Source of the DNA: JACIYW01 sp014359745
GTDB lineage: Bacteria; Pseudomonadota; Alphaproteobacteria; Rhodobacterales; Rhodobacteraceae
Assembly: GCA_050433985.1 (NCBI GenBank)
Contig: JBNPWE010000002.1
Location: 62,001-126,000 of the forward strand
DNA length: 64,000 nucleotides
Direction: 5' to 3'
Shown piece by piece: positions 33,225 to 42,336 of this stretch. Position 1 is the first letter of the stretch; every line of letters starts with the position of its first letter. The notes under the pieces were generated by a model. It saw nothing but the letters and a program-made list of their open reading frames with translations, was not told the DNA's origin and did not search any database. Made by a program: the position numbers and the translations under genes.

Positions 33225-33902
33225 TCATAATCCGGGTGCTGCGGCCAGCCGGTGACGGATCAGCCGTTGCAGGGCCGCAGGGCCATGGCCACCGCGCATC
33301 GAACCGGCCAGACCCTGCGCGGCATCGGCCAAGGCCCGGTCTTCGGTGGCGCGTGCAAGGCCACCGACAAACCCCGCCACATATCCGCATGTCGCCGCGT
33401 CGGCCCCGTCAAGCAGCGCGTCGGCCTGACGCAGATCATCGCGCAGCGCCAAGGGATCGGGGCAACCCATATTGACCACCGCAGGGGGCGGCGCGGGGCA
33501 TGGTGCCCCCAGGAAATCGTGCAATACTAACAGGTTGCGGATCGGTTTTAACAGGAACCTGTGCGCGCCCGCGGCAAGGGCCGCCGCCGCAACCCCCGGA
33601 TCGCCGCTGGTGGCGATGATCGCCGCCACACGCGGCCGGGCCGCCGCAAGTGCCGCGATCAGGTCACAGCCAGACCCGTCGGGCAGGCCGATATCGATGA
33701 TCGCCGCCGAAGGGCGATAGAGCGACAGGTGCCGATAGGCCGCGGCCAGCGTATCGGCCCTGCGCAGGCGCGCGCCGCTGGTGCGGCACAACAGGCGCAA
33801 TGCCTCGGATGCGAAGCGGCTGTCTTCGACGGCAAGGATGGTAAGGCCCGCAAGCGGTTTGTCGGTACTGGGAATCTGGGCCGGTACGATGATGTCGGGC
33901 AT
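33225..33902 (-). CDS. Response regulator receiver-domain protein
   Basis: A 225-residue protein with an N-terminal receiver domain. LTILAVEDSRFASEALRLL (about 20-38) carries the acidic pocket, phospho-acceptor Asp70 lies in AIIDIGLPDGSGCDL, and the conserved Lys in FLLKPIRN near 120. The C-terminal 80 residues are helical, without a DNA-binding motif or a clear HPt histidine. No histidine kinase gene is adjacent. It may relay signals by protein contact. It faces away from the mce gene and is tail to tail with aspS. Confidence 0.85.
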   Translation of the reverse strand: MPDIIVPAQIPSTDKPLAGLTILAVEDSRFASEALRLLCRTSGARLRRADTLAAAYRHLSLYRPSAAIIDIGLPDGSGCDLIAALAAARPRVAAIIATSGDPGVAAAALAAGAHRFLLKPIRNLLVLHDFLGAPCPAPPPAVVNMGCPDPLALRDDLRQADALLDGADAATCGYVAGFVGGLARATEDRALADAAQGLAGSMRGGHGPAALQRLIRHRLAAAPGL

Positions 33903-34064
33903 GAACCCCCCCGGTTGAATGGTATCCTGTGATCAGAGCATCTCTTGCCTAACATATGGTAAACGCGACCCCCGCGCTGTGAGGCGGCCCCCTGCGGTGC
34001 CGCGTCCCTTGCCGAGGGGCACGAGAACCTGCATAACGGCGCGAAATTTGAAAGGAGCCGCGAA

Positions 34065-34463
34065 ATGATCGGACGTCTGAACCATGTTGCCATTGCCGTG
34101 CCCGATCTGGACGCCGCCGCCCGGCAATACCGCGAAACCCTGGGTGCATCGGTGGGGTCGGCCATCGATCAGCCCGATCATGGCGTGACGGTGATTTTCA
34201 TCACCCTGCCCAACACCAAGATCGAATTGCTGCATCCGCTTGGCACCGACAGCCCGATCGCCGGGTTTCTGGCCAAGAACCCGGCCGGGGGAATTCACCA
34301 CATCTGCTATGAGGTGGATGACATCGTGGCCGCGCGCGACCGGCTGCTTGCGTCGGGGGCGCGGGTGCTGGGCGAGCCAAAGATCGGCGCGCATGGCAAG
34401 CCGGTGATCTTTCTGCATCCCAAGGATTTCACCGGCACCCTTATCGAGTTGGAGCAGGTCTGA
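34065..34463 (+). CDS. mce: Methylmalonyl-CoA epimerase
   Basis: Interconverts (R)- and (S)-methylmalonyl-CoA in propionate and ethylmalonyl-CoA-linked metabolism. The 132-residue glyoxalase-fold protein has the metal-binding HVAIAVPDLDAA (His at residue 7) and HHICYEVDDI near 84-93, with terminal Glu in LIELEQV. It follows AAAGGAGCCGCGAA. Its stop overlaps the next start in TGATG, so the DUF1467 gene is translationally coupled. Confidence 0.94.
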   Translation: MIGRLNHVAIAVPDLDAAARQYRETLGASVGSAIDQPDHGVTVIFITLPNTKIELLHPLGTDSPIAGFLAKNPAGGIHHICYEVDDIVAARDRLLASGARVLGEPKIGAHGKPVIFLHPKDFTGTLIELEQV

Positions 34464-34768
34464 TGACCATCACCGCCGCCATCGTCATGTATGCCATGAT
34501 CTGGTTCCTGGTGCTGTTCATCGTCTTGCCGATGCGGGTGCAATCGCAGGGCGAAGCGGGCCATGTGGTGCCCGGCACGCCGTCTTCGGCGCCGGTCGAT
34601 CCGGGATTGCGGCGCAAGGTGCGGGTGGTGACGGTGGCGGCGACGGTGATCTGGGCGATCGTGGTCCTGATCATCGTGTCGGGCGTGATCAGCGTGCGCG
34701 ATATCGATTTCTTCAACCGGATGTCGCCGCCGTCGGTTGTGCCGCCAGCCGGTGAAACAGGTGGGTAA
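34463..34768 (+). CDS. DUF1467 family membrane protein
   Basis: A 101-residue protein with two hydrophobic helices (MYAMIWFLVLFIVLPMRV at about 9-26; VAATVIWAIVVLIIVSGVI near 58-76) joined by a polar loop with GHVVPGTPSSAPVDP. DUF1467 proteins regularly follow mce in alphaproteobacteria; function unknown. Its last 56 bp overlap the 3' end of the convergent EI24 gene. Confidence 0.9.
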   Translation: MTITAAIVMYAMIWFLVLFIVLPMRVQSQGEAGHVVPGTPSSAPVDPGLRRKVRVVTVAATVIWAIVVLIIVSGVISVRDIDFFNRMSPPSVVPPAGETGG

Positions 34769-35423
34769 AGGTTGCGGCCCCCAGCACCGGCACCAGAAGA
34801 TTGACAAGCGGCAGTGACAGCGGCACCGCCATCAGCACCCCCGCCAGCCAGATCCGGCCCCGATACCGCCGCGCCATGGCGCGCGCGCCCTGTCGGCCAA
34901 GGCGGCGCATTGCCACCAGCGTGAAATACTCCCGCCCCAGCAACAGCCCGTTCAGCCCCCAGAAGATGAACGGAACCAGCGGCCCGGCAACCAGGTAAAC
35001 CACCACTGATGCCAGGTTGACCGCCACCAGAATCCCGAAAAACCCCGCCGAATCCACCAGAGTTTCCCACAGCCCCACCCGCGCCACCGGGGGCAGGTCG
35101 GGGTAATGGCGCGCCTCTACCGCGTCGGCGACCTCTTCAAGGTAAAGCCCGGTAAAGGCCGAGGCGACAGGCACCATCAGAAACACCGACAACCCGATCA
35201 TCGCCAGAACAGAGGCGGCAGAGGCCGCAACCCCGATCCCCCCCACCGGGCCGATGAACGGCAGCGTGACAGTGTCGGGCACGAACACCCCGACCAGCCA
35301 GACAAAGCCAAGGCTGATCAGCACCAGCAACAGCAGCGTCAAACCCAGGCCGATCCACAGAACCCTGCGAAAGCGCGGATCGGAAAGCTGCGCAAGGGCT
35401 TTCAGAAAATCGTTCAGGATCAT
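34713..35423 (-). CDS. EI24 domain (CysZ-like) membrane protein
   Basis: A 236-residue integral membrane protein with about five hydrophobic segments, including IGLGLTLLLLVLISLGFVWL near 25-44 and VGGIGVAASAASVLAMIGLS. WGLNGLLLGREYFTLVAMRR is the EI24/CysZ family signature. CysZ proteins carry sulfate; distant homologues have no assigned substrate. It may share a transcript with the nitroreductase gene (gap 4 bp). It overlaps the DUF1467 gene tail to tail by 56 bp. Confidence 0.87.
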   Translation of the reverse strand: MILNDFLKALAQLSDPRFRRVLWIGLGLTLLLLVLISLGFVWLVGVFVPDTVTLPFIGPVGGIGVAASAASVLAMIGLSVFLMVPVASAFTGLYLEEVADAVEARHYPDLPPVARVGLWETLVDSAGFFGILVAVNLASVVVYLVAGPLVPFIFWGLNGLLLGREYFTLVAMRRLGRQGARAMARRYRGRIWLAGVLMAVPLSLPLVNLLVPVLGAATFTHLFHRLAAQPTAATSG

Positions 35424-35427
35424 CGTG

Positions 35428-36006
35428 CTAATCGATCATCCATGTGGTGATTGCCTCCAGATCGGGGCGCGGTCGGTCGGGCGGGGTGGCGGTTGGGGTG
35501 CCGATGTGGACAATGCCTGCGATGAATTCATGCGCCGCAAGGCCCAGCCCCCCCTCGACAAAGCCGCGATCATGTGCGGGCCAGCCGCTTAGCCAGGTTG
35601 CCCCCCAGCCCGATGCAAGCGCGCCATTCAGCAGGGCCAGACACACCGCACCCGCCGAAAGCGTCTGTTCTATACCGGGGATCTTTTCCGATGGTTTGGG
35701 GCTGGCGACCACCGCGACGGCCAGATGCGCATCGCGGTACGCGGTTGCGCCCTTGACCGTCTGTTCCTGATCAAGCCCCAGCGCCGCACCCCGTTCCAGC
35801 GCCAGTTCCGCCAGCCGCGCCAGGGTCGGCCCGCCCAGAACGATGAAACGCCACGGTTCCAGCTTGCCGTGGTCGGGGCTGCGGGCGGCGGCGGAAAGGA
35901 TCGGCATCAGCGCCGCGCGGTCGGGCACCGGGGCGCGCAATATCTTGGCCGGGTACGATCGGCGCGACAACAGAAAGGCAAGGGCTGCGGGATCGTGCTC
36001 TGGCAT
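35428..36006 (-). CDS. Nitroreductase family protein
   Basis: A 192-residue FMN-dependent nitroreductase-fold enzyme (YdjA-like short subgroup). FMN contacts: LSRRSYPAKIL with the RRS motif (about 14-24), AARSPDHGKLEPWRFIVL near 40-57, and the C-terminal IAGIVHIGTP near 164-173. Substrates of this group are unclear (quinones, nitro compounds). It lies 4 bp upstream of the EI24 gene in the same direction. Confidence 0.9.
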   Translation of the reverse strand: MPEHDPAALAFLLSRRSYPAKILRAPVPDRAALMPILSAAARSPDHGKLEPWRFIVLGGPTLARLAELALERGAALGLDQEQTVKGATAYRDAHLAVAVVASPKPSEKIPGIEQTLSAGAVCLALLNGALASGWGATWLSGWPAHDRGFVEGGLGLAAHEFIAGIVHIGTPTATPPDRPRPDLEAITTWMID

Positions 36007-36208
36007 TTGGCGCTCCGTTCTGGTTATCTTTCATGTCGGGGAAAGGTTGGGCAAGGTCAAGGCTGTTGAACACCGCCCGCCCAAGGGGTAGCGGCATGGC
36101 CCATGCCCATCCCCCGGCATCGGGCGCGGATTTCCGCGCAGGCATGACCGTGGCCCTAGGTGTTTTGGCAAATTCCGGCTAAGCGGTCGAAATCGATGAG
36201 GTGTTCCG

Positions 36209-36673
36209 ATGATCCGTCCTTCCCGCCGTCGCGCGCTGTTGATCGGGCTTGCCGCCCTGATGGCCGGGTGCGGCAGCAGTCGCAACGACCGGGTCGACCG
36301 CAGGCAGTATGCCAGCGAGACGCCGGAATTGCGCCGCCTGATCGAAAAGCATGCCCGCCGCAATGATGTGCCGGTGGATCTGGTCGAACGGGTGGTGCAG
36401 CGCGAAAGCCGGTTCAACCCGGCCGCGCGCAACGGACCCTATTACGGGTTGATGCAGATCCGGCCCGAAACCGCGCGCACCATGGGTTATCGAGGGCGGC
36501 CTTCGGGGCTTCTGGATGCCGATACCAACCTGACCTATGCGGTGAAATATCTGCGCGGCGCCTGGCTGGTGTCTGATGGCGATCATGACCGGGCGGTGAT
36601 GTGGTACGCGCGCGGTTATTATTACGAGGCCAAGCGACGCGGACTGCTGGAAGAAACCGGGTTGCGCGGTTAG
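36209..36673 (+). CDS. Lytic transglycosylase (SLT) lipoprotein
   Basis: A 154-residue peptidoglycan-cleaving enzyme. The start MIRPSRRRALLIGLAALMAGC is a lipoprotein signal peptide with lipobox LMAGC, so the mature protein is anchored by Cys21. The SLT domain follows, with catalytic Glu in VVQRESRFNPAARNG near residue 72, then YYGLMQIRPETARTMGY and NLTYAVKYLRG. It is small for the family, essentially one catalytic domain. A dispersed repeat follows the stop. Confidence 0.92.
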   Translation: MIRPSRRRALLIGLAALMAGCGSSRNDRVDRRQYASETPELRRLIEKHARRNDVPVDLVERVVQRESRFNPAARNGPYYGLMQIRPETARTMGYRGRPSGLLDADTNLTYAVKYLRGAWLVSDGDHDRAVMWYARGYYYEAKRRGLLEETGLRG

Positions 36674-36703
36674 GGCGGATTTCAGACAGTCGGATTCAGT
36701 TCC

Positions 36704-36760
36704 TTGACCGGCGTGCGCAAGACAGGCGCGGGATATTTGGGCCAAGATGAAACGAAAGAG
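36704..36760 (+). repeat. Dispersed intergenic repeat, copy C with extended 5' module
   Basis: TTGACCGGCGTGCGCAAG (36704-36721), a short spacer, GGATATTTGGGCCAAGATGA and AACGAAAGAG. It has GATATTT instead of GAGTATTT. The same 5' module occurs in copy D. Confidence 0.75.
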
Positions 36761-36915
36761 CGTTCTCCTGGACGTTCAGGGTGCGGGTCTGATAGAGGCG
36801 GCACGCGCCAGGGGGCTTTGCCCCTGTCGCGGCGCATCACGCACAAATGCGCATTTCTCCCCTTTCGCCGGTTGGATGGCTATCCTAGGCTGCGGCGAAA
36901 CGGAAAGGCGGTACC

Positions 36916-37785
36916 ATGGAAACGATGCTGGGCGTGATCGGTGGATCGGGGCTTTACGCGATTGACGGGCTGGAGGATGCAACCTGGCAAGTGGTCGAAA
37001 CCCCTTGGGGACGCCCGTCGGATCAGATCCTGACCGGGCGTCTGAACGGGCTGCGCATGGCCTTCCTGCCGCGTCATGGGCGCGGCCATGTTCATTCGCC
37101 CACCACCGTTCCTTATCGTGCGAATATCGATGCGCTGAAACGGCTTGGGGTGACGGATATCGTTTCGGCATCGGCCTGCGGATCGTTCCGCGAGGACATG
37201 GCGCCAGGCGATTTCGTTATTCTGGATCAGTATATCGATCGCACCTTCGCGCGCGAGAAAAGCTTTTTCGGCGCGGGCTGCGTGGCCCATGTCAGCATGG
37301 CGCATCCGACCTGCCCGCGCCTGTCGGCTGCCTGTCTTTCGGCGGCGATCGATGCGGGGATCACCGTTCACGATGGCGGAACCTATCTGGCGATGGAGGG
37401 GCCGCAGTTTTCCACCGTTGCCGAAAGCCGGATGTACCGCGCCTGGGGCGCCGATCTGATCGGGATGACCGGAATGCCCGAGGCGAAACTGGCCCGCGAG
37501 GCCGAGATTTGCTATGCCTCGGTTGCCATGGTGACCGATTACGACAGTTGGCACCCCGATCACGGGTCGGTCGATGTGACGCAGATCATCGCGATCCTGA
37601 CCGGGAACGCGCAAAAGGCACGGTCGATGGTTGAACGGCTGCCCGAACTTCTGGGGCCCGACCGCGCGCCGTGCCCGCATGGCTGCGACCGGGCGCTGGA
37701 TCACGCGATTCTGACCGCCCCGGATCAGCGCGACCCGGACCTGATTTCGCGCCTTGAGGCGGTGGCGGGGCGGGTGCTGCGGTGA
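36916..37785 (+). CDS. mtnP: S-methyl-5'-thioadenosine phosphorylase
   Basis: Cleaves methylthioadenosine with phosphate to adenine and methylthioribose-1-phosphate, salvaging the by-product of polyamine and AHL synthesis. The 289-residue protein has the phosphate-binding GVIGGSGLYAIDGL (about 6-19), LPRHGRGHVHSPTTVPYRAN near 51-70, and TYLAMEGPQFSTVAESRMYR, GADLIGMTGMPEAKLARE in the base/ribose site. The stop overlaps the following GTG start by 4 bp. Confidence 0.95.
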   Translation: METMLGVIGGSGLYAIDGLEDATWQVVETPWGRPSDQILTGRLNGLRMAFLPRHGRGHVHSPTTVPYRANIDALKRLGVTDIVSASACGSFREDMAPGDFVILDQYIDRTFAREKSFFGAGCVAHVSMAHPTCPRLSAACLSAAIDAGITVHDGGTYLAMEGPQFSTVAESRMYRAWGADLIGMTGMPEAKLAREAEICYASVAMVTDYDSWHPDHGSVDVTQIIAILTGNAQKARSMVERLPELLGPDRAPCPHGCDRALDHAILTAPDQRDPDLISRLEAVAGRVLR

Positions 37786-38216
37786 ACCGGTCGGGCTGGG
37801 CGGCCCGTTTGCATGACCCGGCGGCGCGCGCGACGCTTGGCGGTCGCATAGCCACCCTGACCGAAGAGGCGTTTCAGGTGTTGCGCTGGTCGGTCATGGT
37901 GGGCTTTGCCCGCTACATGGCCATTTCATTCTCTGGTCTGCTTTATGATGCGGTTTACTGGTTTTTTGCCGGTCTGTTGTTCGCCTATCTGGCATCACGG
38001 TTCCTGTTAAGCCCCGAGATCAGGATTTTCTCGGGCCAGATCAGCCGCACCCGGCGTCTCGTGCAGACCGCCTTCAATTTTATGGTCTGCGTGCTGGCCT
38101 TTGTGGTGGTGCTGTGGGTGTTGAACGCGCTTGTTGACGGGTTTACCACGCTGCGCGCACAGGACGGGGTCCGCCGCACACCAGGCGTCAGCGTTGCCGC
38201 CCCAGCCATTCCATGA
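37782..38216 (+). CDS. Hypothetical membrane protein
   Basis: A 144-residue protein with a GTG start overlapping the mtnP stop (GTGA). Two or three hydrophobic segments: ARYMAISFSGLLYDAVYWFF, AGLLFAYLASRFLL and FNFMVCVLAFVVVLWVLNAL. I do not recognise the family. Coupling to mtnP is likely. Its last 29 bp overlap the 3' end of ptsP on the other strand. Confidence 0.7.
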   Translation: MNRSGWAARLHDPAARATLGGRIATLTEEAFQVLRWSVMVGFARYMAISFSGLLYDAVYWFFAGLLFAYLASRFLLSPEIRIFSGQISRTRRLVQTAFNFMVCVLAFVVVLWVLNALVDGFTTLRAQDGVRRTPGVSVAAPAIP

Positions 38217-40440
38217 CCGCGCCGCGCACCGATTGTTCGCCGGCCGCACCCGCCGCCTCGATCGCCGCGCGCAGGTCGTTCAGATCTGACCGGCAGATCA
38301 GATGTTTGACCGGCCCGATCGAGGCCGGGCGCATCGACAGGGTGCGCAACCCCATGGCGGCGATGCACAGCGCCTCGACGGGGCGGCCGGCATCTTCACC
38401 GCAGAACGACAGCGGCGTTCCGGTCTCGGCGCAGCGCTGAACGATCTGTCCGACAAAGTTCAGAAAGCTGACGTTCAACGTGTCATAGCGGCGGCGCACC
38501 CGTTCATTCTCGCGGTCGGCGGCAAAGAAGAACTGTTTCAGGTCGTTCCCGCCGATAGAGATGAAATCCGCCAACTCAAAAAAGGCGCGCGGCGCAAAGG
38601 CCAGACTGGGCGTTTCCAGCATTGCGCCGATTTCCAGTTTTTCGGGCAAGGCGCGCCCCAGCCGGTCTTCGCGTTCCATCACCCGCAGCAGATGGTCGCG
38701 CGCGGCGCGGAATTCATCGAACTGCGCGACAAAGGGAAACATCACTGTCAGCGGGCGGCCATTGGCGGCCCGGATCAGCGCCTGCAACTGCATGCGCAAT
38801 ACACCGGGCTTGTCCAGCCCGACGCGGATCGCCCGCCAGCCCATCGCCGGGTTCGGTTCATCCTGCGGCTTGAGATAGGGCAGCACCTTGTCCGACCCGA
38901 TGTCGAGCGTGCGAAACACCACCCGCCGCCCCTGCGCCGAATCCATGACGCGCGAATAGATCGATACCAGATCGCCGCGCTTGGGCATGTGGCTGCGGAT
39001 GAGAAACTGCAATTCGGTGCGAAACAGGCCCACCCCTTCGGCGCCCGATCCGATCAGCGACGGCAGGTCGGCCATCAGGCCTGCGTTCATGTCCAGCCGG
39101 ATAACCTCGCCCGACAGCGCCTTGGCCGGTTTGTCGCGCAGATCGGCATAGCGTTCCTGGGCGTCGGCCTGCATGGCGATCTTGTCGCGAAAGGCCGAAG
39201 CCACGCTTTCCTCGGGGCGCAGGTGCACGATGCCCTGATCGCCGTCCAGAAAGATCGGATCGCCGTTCAGCGCCTCGGTGGTGATCCGTTTGGCATGGAT
39301 GATAAGCGGGATGGCCAGCGCCCGCGCCACAATGGCGGCATGCGACCCGACCGAGCCTTCCTCAAGCACGATGCCGCGCAATTGGCGGCCGTAATCCAGC
39401 AACTCCCCCGGTCCGATGTTGCGTGCCACCAGCACCGGGTTGGGCGGCAGGGTGGCGCCGGTGTCGCGGCCCTGTCCGGTCAGGATGCGCAAAAGGCGGT
39501 TGGAAAGATCGTCAAGATCATGCAGCCTGTCCCGCAGATAGGGGTCCGGTACCTGCGCAAGACGCGCGCGCGCGACGGATTGTTCCTTTTCCACCGCCGC
39601 CTCGGCCGACAGGCCCGCCGCGATGTCTTCTTCCATCCGCCGCATCCAGCCGCGCGAATTGGCGAACATGCGGTAAGATTCCAGAACCTCGATCTGTTCC
39701 TTGTCGCTGGTCGTCCCGGTACTGACACCGGCGATCAGGCCGTCAAGGGTGCCACGCAATTCATCTATGGCTGCGCGCAGACGGGCAATCTCCGCTTCGG
39801 GATCATCTGCGACCGGGTTCGTGACCACGACGCGCGGATCGTGCAGCCAGACATGGCCCTCGGCCGTGCCTTCCTGCCCGACACTGCCGCGAAACGATAC
39901 CGGGTGCTGATGCGGGGCGGCTAGTGCCGCGCCCTCGCCGGTAAAGGCGCCAAGCTCGCTCATTTCGGCAAGCACCATGGCCACCACTTCCAGCGCGTAA
40001 ACCTCATCGTCGGAAAACCGCCGCGCGGCAAGCGACTGCACCACCAGCACGCCCAGCGTTTCCCCCAGGCGTTGCACCGGCACGCCCAGAAAGGATGAAT
40101 AACGCTCCTCTCCGGTTTCGGGCATGAAGCGGAAACCCTTTTCCGCGGGCGCGTTGGCGGTGTTGATCACCTGCCCCGACCGGGCGACCCGGCCAACCAG
40201 CCCCTCGCCCAGCCGCAGCCGCGTTTCGTGCACGGCGCCCGCCTGCAACCCTTCGGTGGCGCAAAGTTCCAGCGTGTCGGCATCGCGGAACAGATAGATC
40301 GAACACACTTCGGTGCCCATGGAATCGGCGATAAGATGGGTGATGCGGTCAAGCCGCTCCTGCCCGGCGCCTGCCTCGGCCAGGGTGTCGCGCAGGCGGC
40401 CCAGCAGCTTGCGGCTTTCAGTTTCGGTGCGTTCGGCCAT
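38188..40440 (-). CDS. ptsP: Phosphoenolpyruvate-protein phosphotransferase PtsP (enzyme I-Ntr)
   Basis: First enzyme of the regulatory nitrogen PTS, moving phosphate from PEP to NPr. The 750-residue protein has an N-terminal GAF domain (about residues 20-165), then enzyme I domains. The phosphorylated His is about residue 367 in GSVGSHAAIVARA. The PEP-binding TIM barrel has GAEGVGLFRTELQFL near 470, and the active Cys is near 680 in SFCGEDAG. It lies 53 bp downstream of lysC in the same direction, an order seen in many alphaproteobacteria. Confidence 0.96.
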   Translation of the reverse strand: MAERTETESRKLLGRLRDTLAEAGAGQERLDRITHLIADSMGTEVCSIYLFRDADTLELCATEGLQAGAVHETRLRLGEGLVGRVARSGQVINTANAPAEKGFRFMPETGEERYSSFLGVPVQRLGETLGVLVVQSLAARRFSDDEVYALEVVAMVLAEMSELGAFTGEGAALAAPHQHPVSFRGSVGQEGTAEGHVWLHDPRVVVTNPVADDPEAEIARLRAAIDELRGTLDGLIAGVSTGTTSDKEQIEVLESYRMFANSRGWMRRMEEDIAAGLSAEAAVEKEQSVARARLAQVPDPYLRDRLHDLDDLSNRLLRILTGQGRDTGATLPPNPVLVARNIGPGELLDYGRQLRGIVLEEGSVGSHAAIVARALAIPLIIHAKRITTEALNGDPIFLDGDQGIVHLRPEESVASAFRDKIAMQADAQERYADLRDKPAKALSGEVIRLDMNAGLMADLPSLIGSGAEGVGLFRTELQFLIRSHMPKRGDLVSIYSRVMDSAQGRRVVFRTLDIGSDKVLPYLKPQDEPNPAMGWRAIRVGLDKPGVLRMQLQALIRAANGRPLTVMFPFVAQFDEFRAARDHLLRVMEREDRLGRALPEKLEIGAMLETPSLAFAPRAFFELADFISIGGNDLKQFFFAADRENERVRRRYDTLNVSFLNFVGQIVQRCAETGTPLSFCGEDAGRPVEALCIAAMGLRTLSMRPASIGPVKHLICRSDLNDLRAAIEAAGAAGEQSVRGAVMEWLGRQR

Positions 40441-40493
40441 TGCTCCCCGCTGTGTCTGGCTGCGGTGTCAGGCCCGACACCTTTAAGACGTTC

Positions 40494-41753
40494 TCAGGCC
40501 GCCTTGTCCAGCCCGAACGCATCATGCAGCGCCTGCACCGCAAGTTCCATGTATTTCCGGTCGATCAGCACCGAAATCTTGATTTCGGATGTGGTAATGA
40601 CCTTGATGTTGATGCCTTCGCTGGCAAGTGCCTGAAACATGCGCGCGGCAACGCCTGCATGGCTGCGCATGCCGATGCCCACCACCGAAACCTTGGCGAC
40701 GTCGGTATCGACGACCCAGGAATCAAAGGCCACATCGCCCCGGTCGCGCGCCGCCGCCATCGCCACCTCGGCGCGTTTGATCTGATCGACCGGGCAGGAA
40801 AATGTCATGTCGGTCACGCCGCCCTTGTGGCCTGCGTAATTCTGTTCGGATATGTTCTGCACGATCATGTCCACATTCACCCCCGCCTCGGCCAGGGGGC
40901 CAAAGATCGCGGCGGCGATGCCGGGGCGATCCTCGATCGTGACCAGTGTCATCTTGGCTTCGTCGCGCGAATAGGCAACGCCGGAAACGGCCCGTGATTC
41001 CATGATTTCCTCCTCGTCGCACACAAGGGTGCCGGATGTGTCGTCGGTGTCTTCAAAGCTTGACAGCACCCGCAGCCGCACCTTGTAGCGCATCGCCAGT
41101 TCGACCGACCGCGTCTGCAATACCTTGGCACCAAGCGAGGCAAGTTCAAGCATCTCTTCGAACGCGATCTTGTCCAGTTTGCGCGCCTTGGCGGAAATCC
41201 GCGGATCGGTGGTGTAGATACCATCGACATCGGTGTAGATGTCGCAGCGTTCCGCACCGAATGCGGCGGCAAAGGCCACCGCCGTGGTGTCTGATCCGCC
41301 GCGCCCCAGCGTGGTGATACGGTTTTCGGCGCTGAGGCCCTGAAAGCCCGCGACCACGGCAACCTTCATGCCTTCGGCGAATTTCGCATCGATATTGGCG
41401 CGCGGGATATCGACAAACCGCGCCGCCCCATGCGCAGAGGTGGTCATGATCGGCACCTGCCAGCCCTGCCAACTGCGCGCGGGCACCCCCATTTCCTGAA
41501 GGCGCAGCGCCATCAGCCCCGCCGTCACATTCTCGCCACTTGCCACCACCGCATCATATTCGCGCGCATCATAAAGCGGCGAGGTTTCGTTGACCCAGCC
41601 CACCAGTTCATTGGTGCGCCCCGACATGGCCGAAACGATGACGATCACGTCATAGCCCCGATCAACCTCGCGCTGAACTTTCAGGGCGGCATTGGCAATG
41701 CGCCCGATGTCCGCCACCGAGGTGCCGCCGAATTTCATCACCAGAAGCGGCAT
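40494..41753 (-). CDS. lysC: Aspartate kinase
   Basis: Phosphorylates aspartate, the first step to lysine, threonine, methionine and diaminopimelate. The 419-residue protein starts MPLLVMKFGGTSVADIGRI; the KFGGTS motif binds ATP. TTLGRGGSDTTAVAFAAAF lies near 150-168 and YTDVDGIYTTDPR near 178-190. Two C-terminal ACT domains (from about 265) give feedback control by lysine and/or threonine. The length fits the alpha-type LysC without a fused dehydrogenase. Confidence 0.96.
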   Translation of the reverse strand: MPLLVMKFGGTSVADIGRIANAALKVQREVDRGYDVIVIVSAMSGRTNELVGWVNETSPLYDAREYDAVVASGENVTAGLMALRLQEMGVPARSWQGWQVPIMTTSAHGAARFVDIPRANIDAKFAEGMKVAVVAGFQGLSAENRITTLGRGGSDTTAVAFAAAFGAERCDIYTDVDGIYTTDPRISAKARKLDKIAFEEMLELASLGAKVLQTRSVELAMRYKVRLRVLSSFEDTDDTSGTLVCDEEEIMESRAVSGVAYSRDEAKMTLVTIEDRPGIAAAIFGPLAEAGVNVDMIVQNISEQNYAGHKGGVTDMTFSCPVDQIKRAEVAMAAARDRGDVAFDSWVVDTDVAKVSVVGIGMRSHAGVAARMFQALASEGINIKVITTSEIKISVLIDRKYMELAVQALHDAFGLDKAA

Positions 41754-41859
41754 CTCGCACTCTCCGGACTGCGCGTCAAAACGCCGGTTTCCTACGGCAA
41801 GGGGCGCCTGCGCGCAAGGGGTTGCCGCGCGCAGGCGGGCGGTTGCGGGCGGGTACGGT

Positions 41860-42327
41860 TCAGTTCGATTTTCGGGTCGGGCGAAAGGGCAGGGGGGCCA
41901 CGTTGATCCCCTCCTCGATCAGGGCCCTGGCATCGTCGATCCGCGCCTCGCCCCAGATCGGGCGTTCGGGCACGGTGCCGGCATGGATGCGCCGGGCCTC
42001 TGCGGCGAATGTGCCGCCGACATAATCTGCCGTCTTCTCGACATGGCGGCGCAGCGCCATCAGCGCCGCCTCTTGCGGGGTGGCGGGCGCGCTTAGCGGG
42101 CCGGCATCGGCGGGCGCGGCGGGGCTTTGGGCGCCAGCGTCGGCACCACCGGCATCGGTTCGGTTCGGGCGAACCTGCGGGGCCATCAGCCCCTTTTCCA
42201 CCGTCGCATCGCCACAGTCGGGGCAGCGAATGTGCCCGGCCTCAGCCAGCCGGTCAAACGCCGCAGCCGACTGGAACCAGCTTTCAAAGCCATGACCCTG
42301 CGCACATTTCAGCGCATAGCGGATCAT
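41860..42327 (-). CDS. DUF1178 family protein
   Basis: A 155-residue protein with a zinc-ribbon-like N-terminus: MIRYALKCAQGHGFESWFQS, then HIRCPDCGDATVEKGLMAP, giving C-x-x-x-H and C-x-x-C metal sites. An Ala/Pro-rich linker separates a C-terminal block (VEKTADYVGGTFAAEARRIH, ERPIWGEARIDDARALIEEG) that defines DUF1178. Role unknown. It shares orientation with serS, 9 bp away, so probably the two are co-transcribed. Confidence 0.92.
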   Translation of the reverse strand: MIRYALKCAQGHGFESWFQSAAAFDRLAEAGHIRCPDCGDATVEKGLMAPQVRPNRTDAGGADAGAQSPAAPADAGPLSAPATPQEAALMALRRHVEKTADYVGGTFAAEARRIHAGTVPERPIWGEARIDDARALIEEGINVAPLPFRPTRKSN

Positions 42328-42336
42328 CGCGCCCCC

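Noticed and set aside
31273..33390. Very long open frame on the minus strand opposite aspS, continuous with cfa
   Set aside because: It has no start with a ribosome-binding site and no domain similarity, and it shadows the aspS codons. High GC content routinely leaves long antisense frames. The real gene is only the cfa part from 31260.
38302..39924. 540-codon plus-strand frame opposite ptsP
   Set aside because: Antisense shadow; composition rich in Arg, His and Gln as expected from reverse-complemented GC-rich codons.
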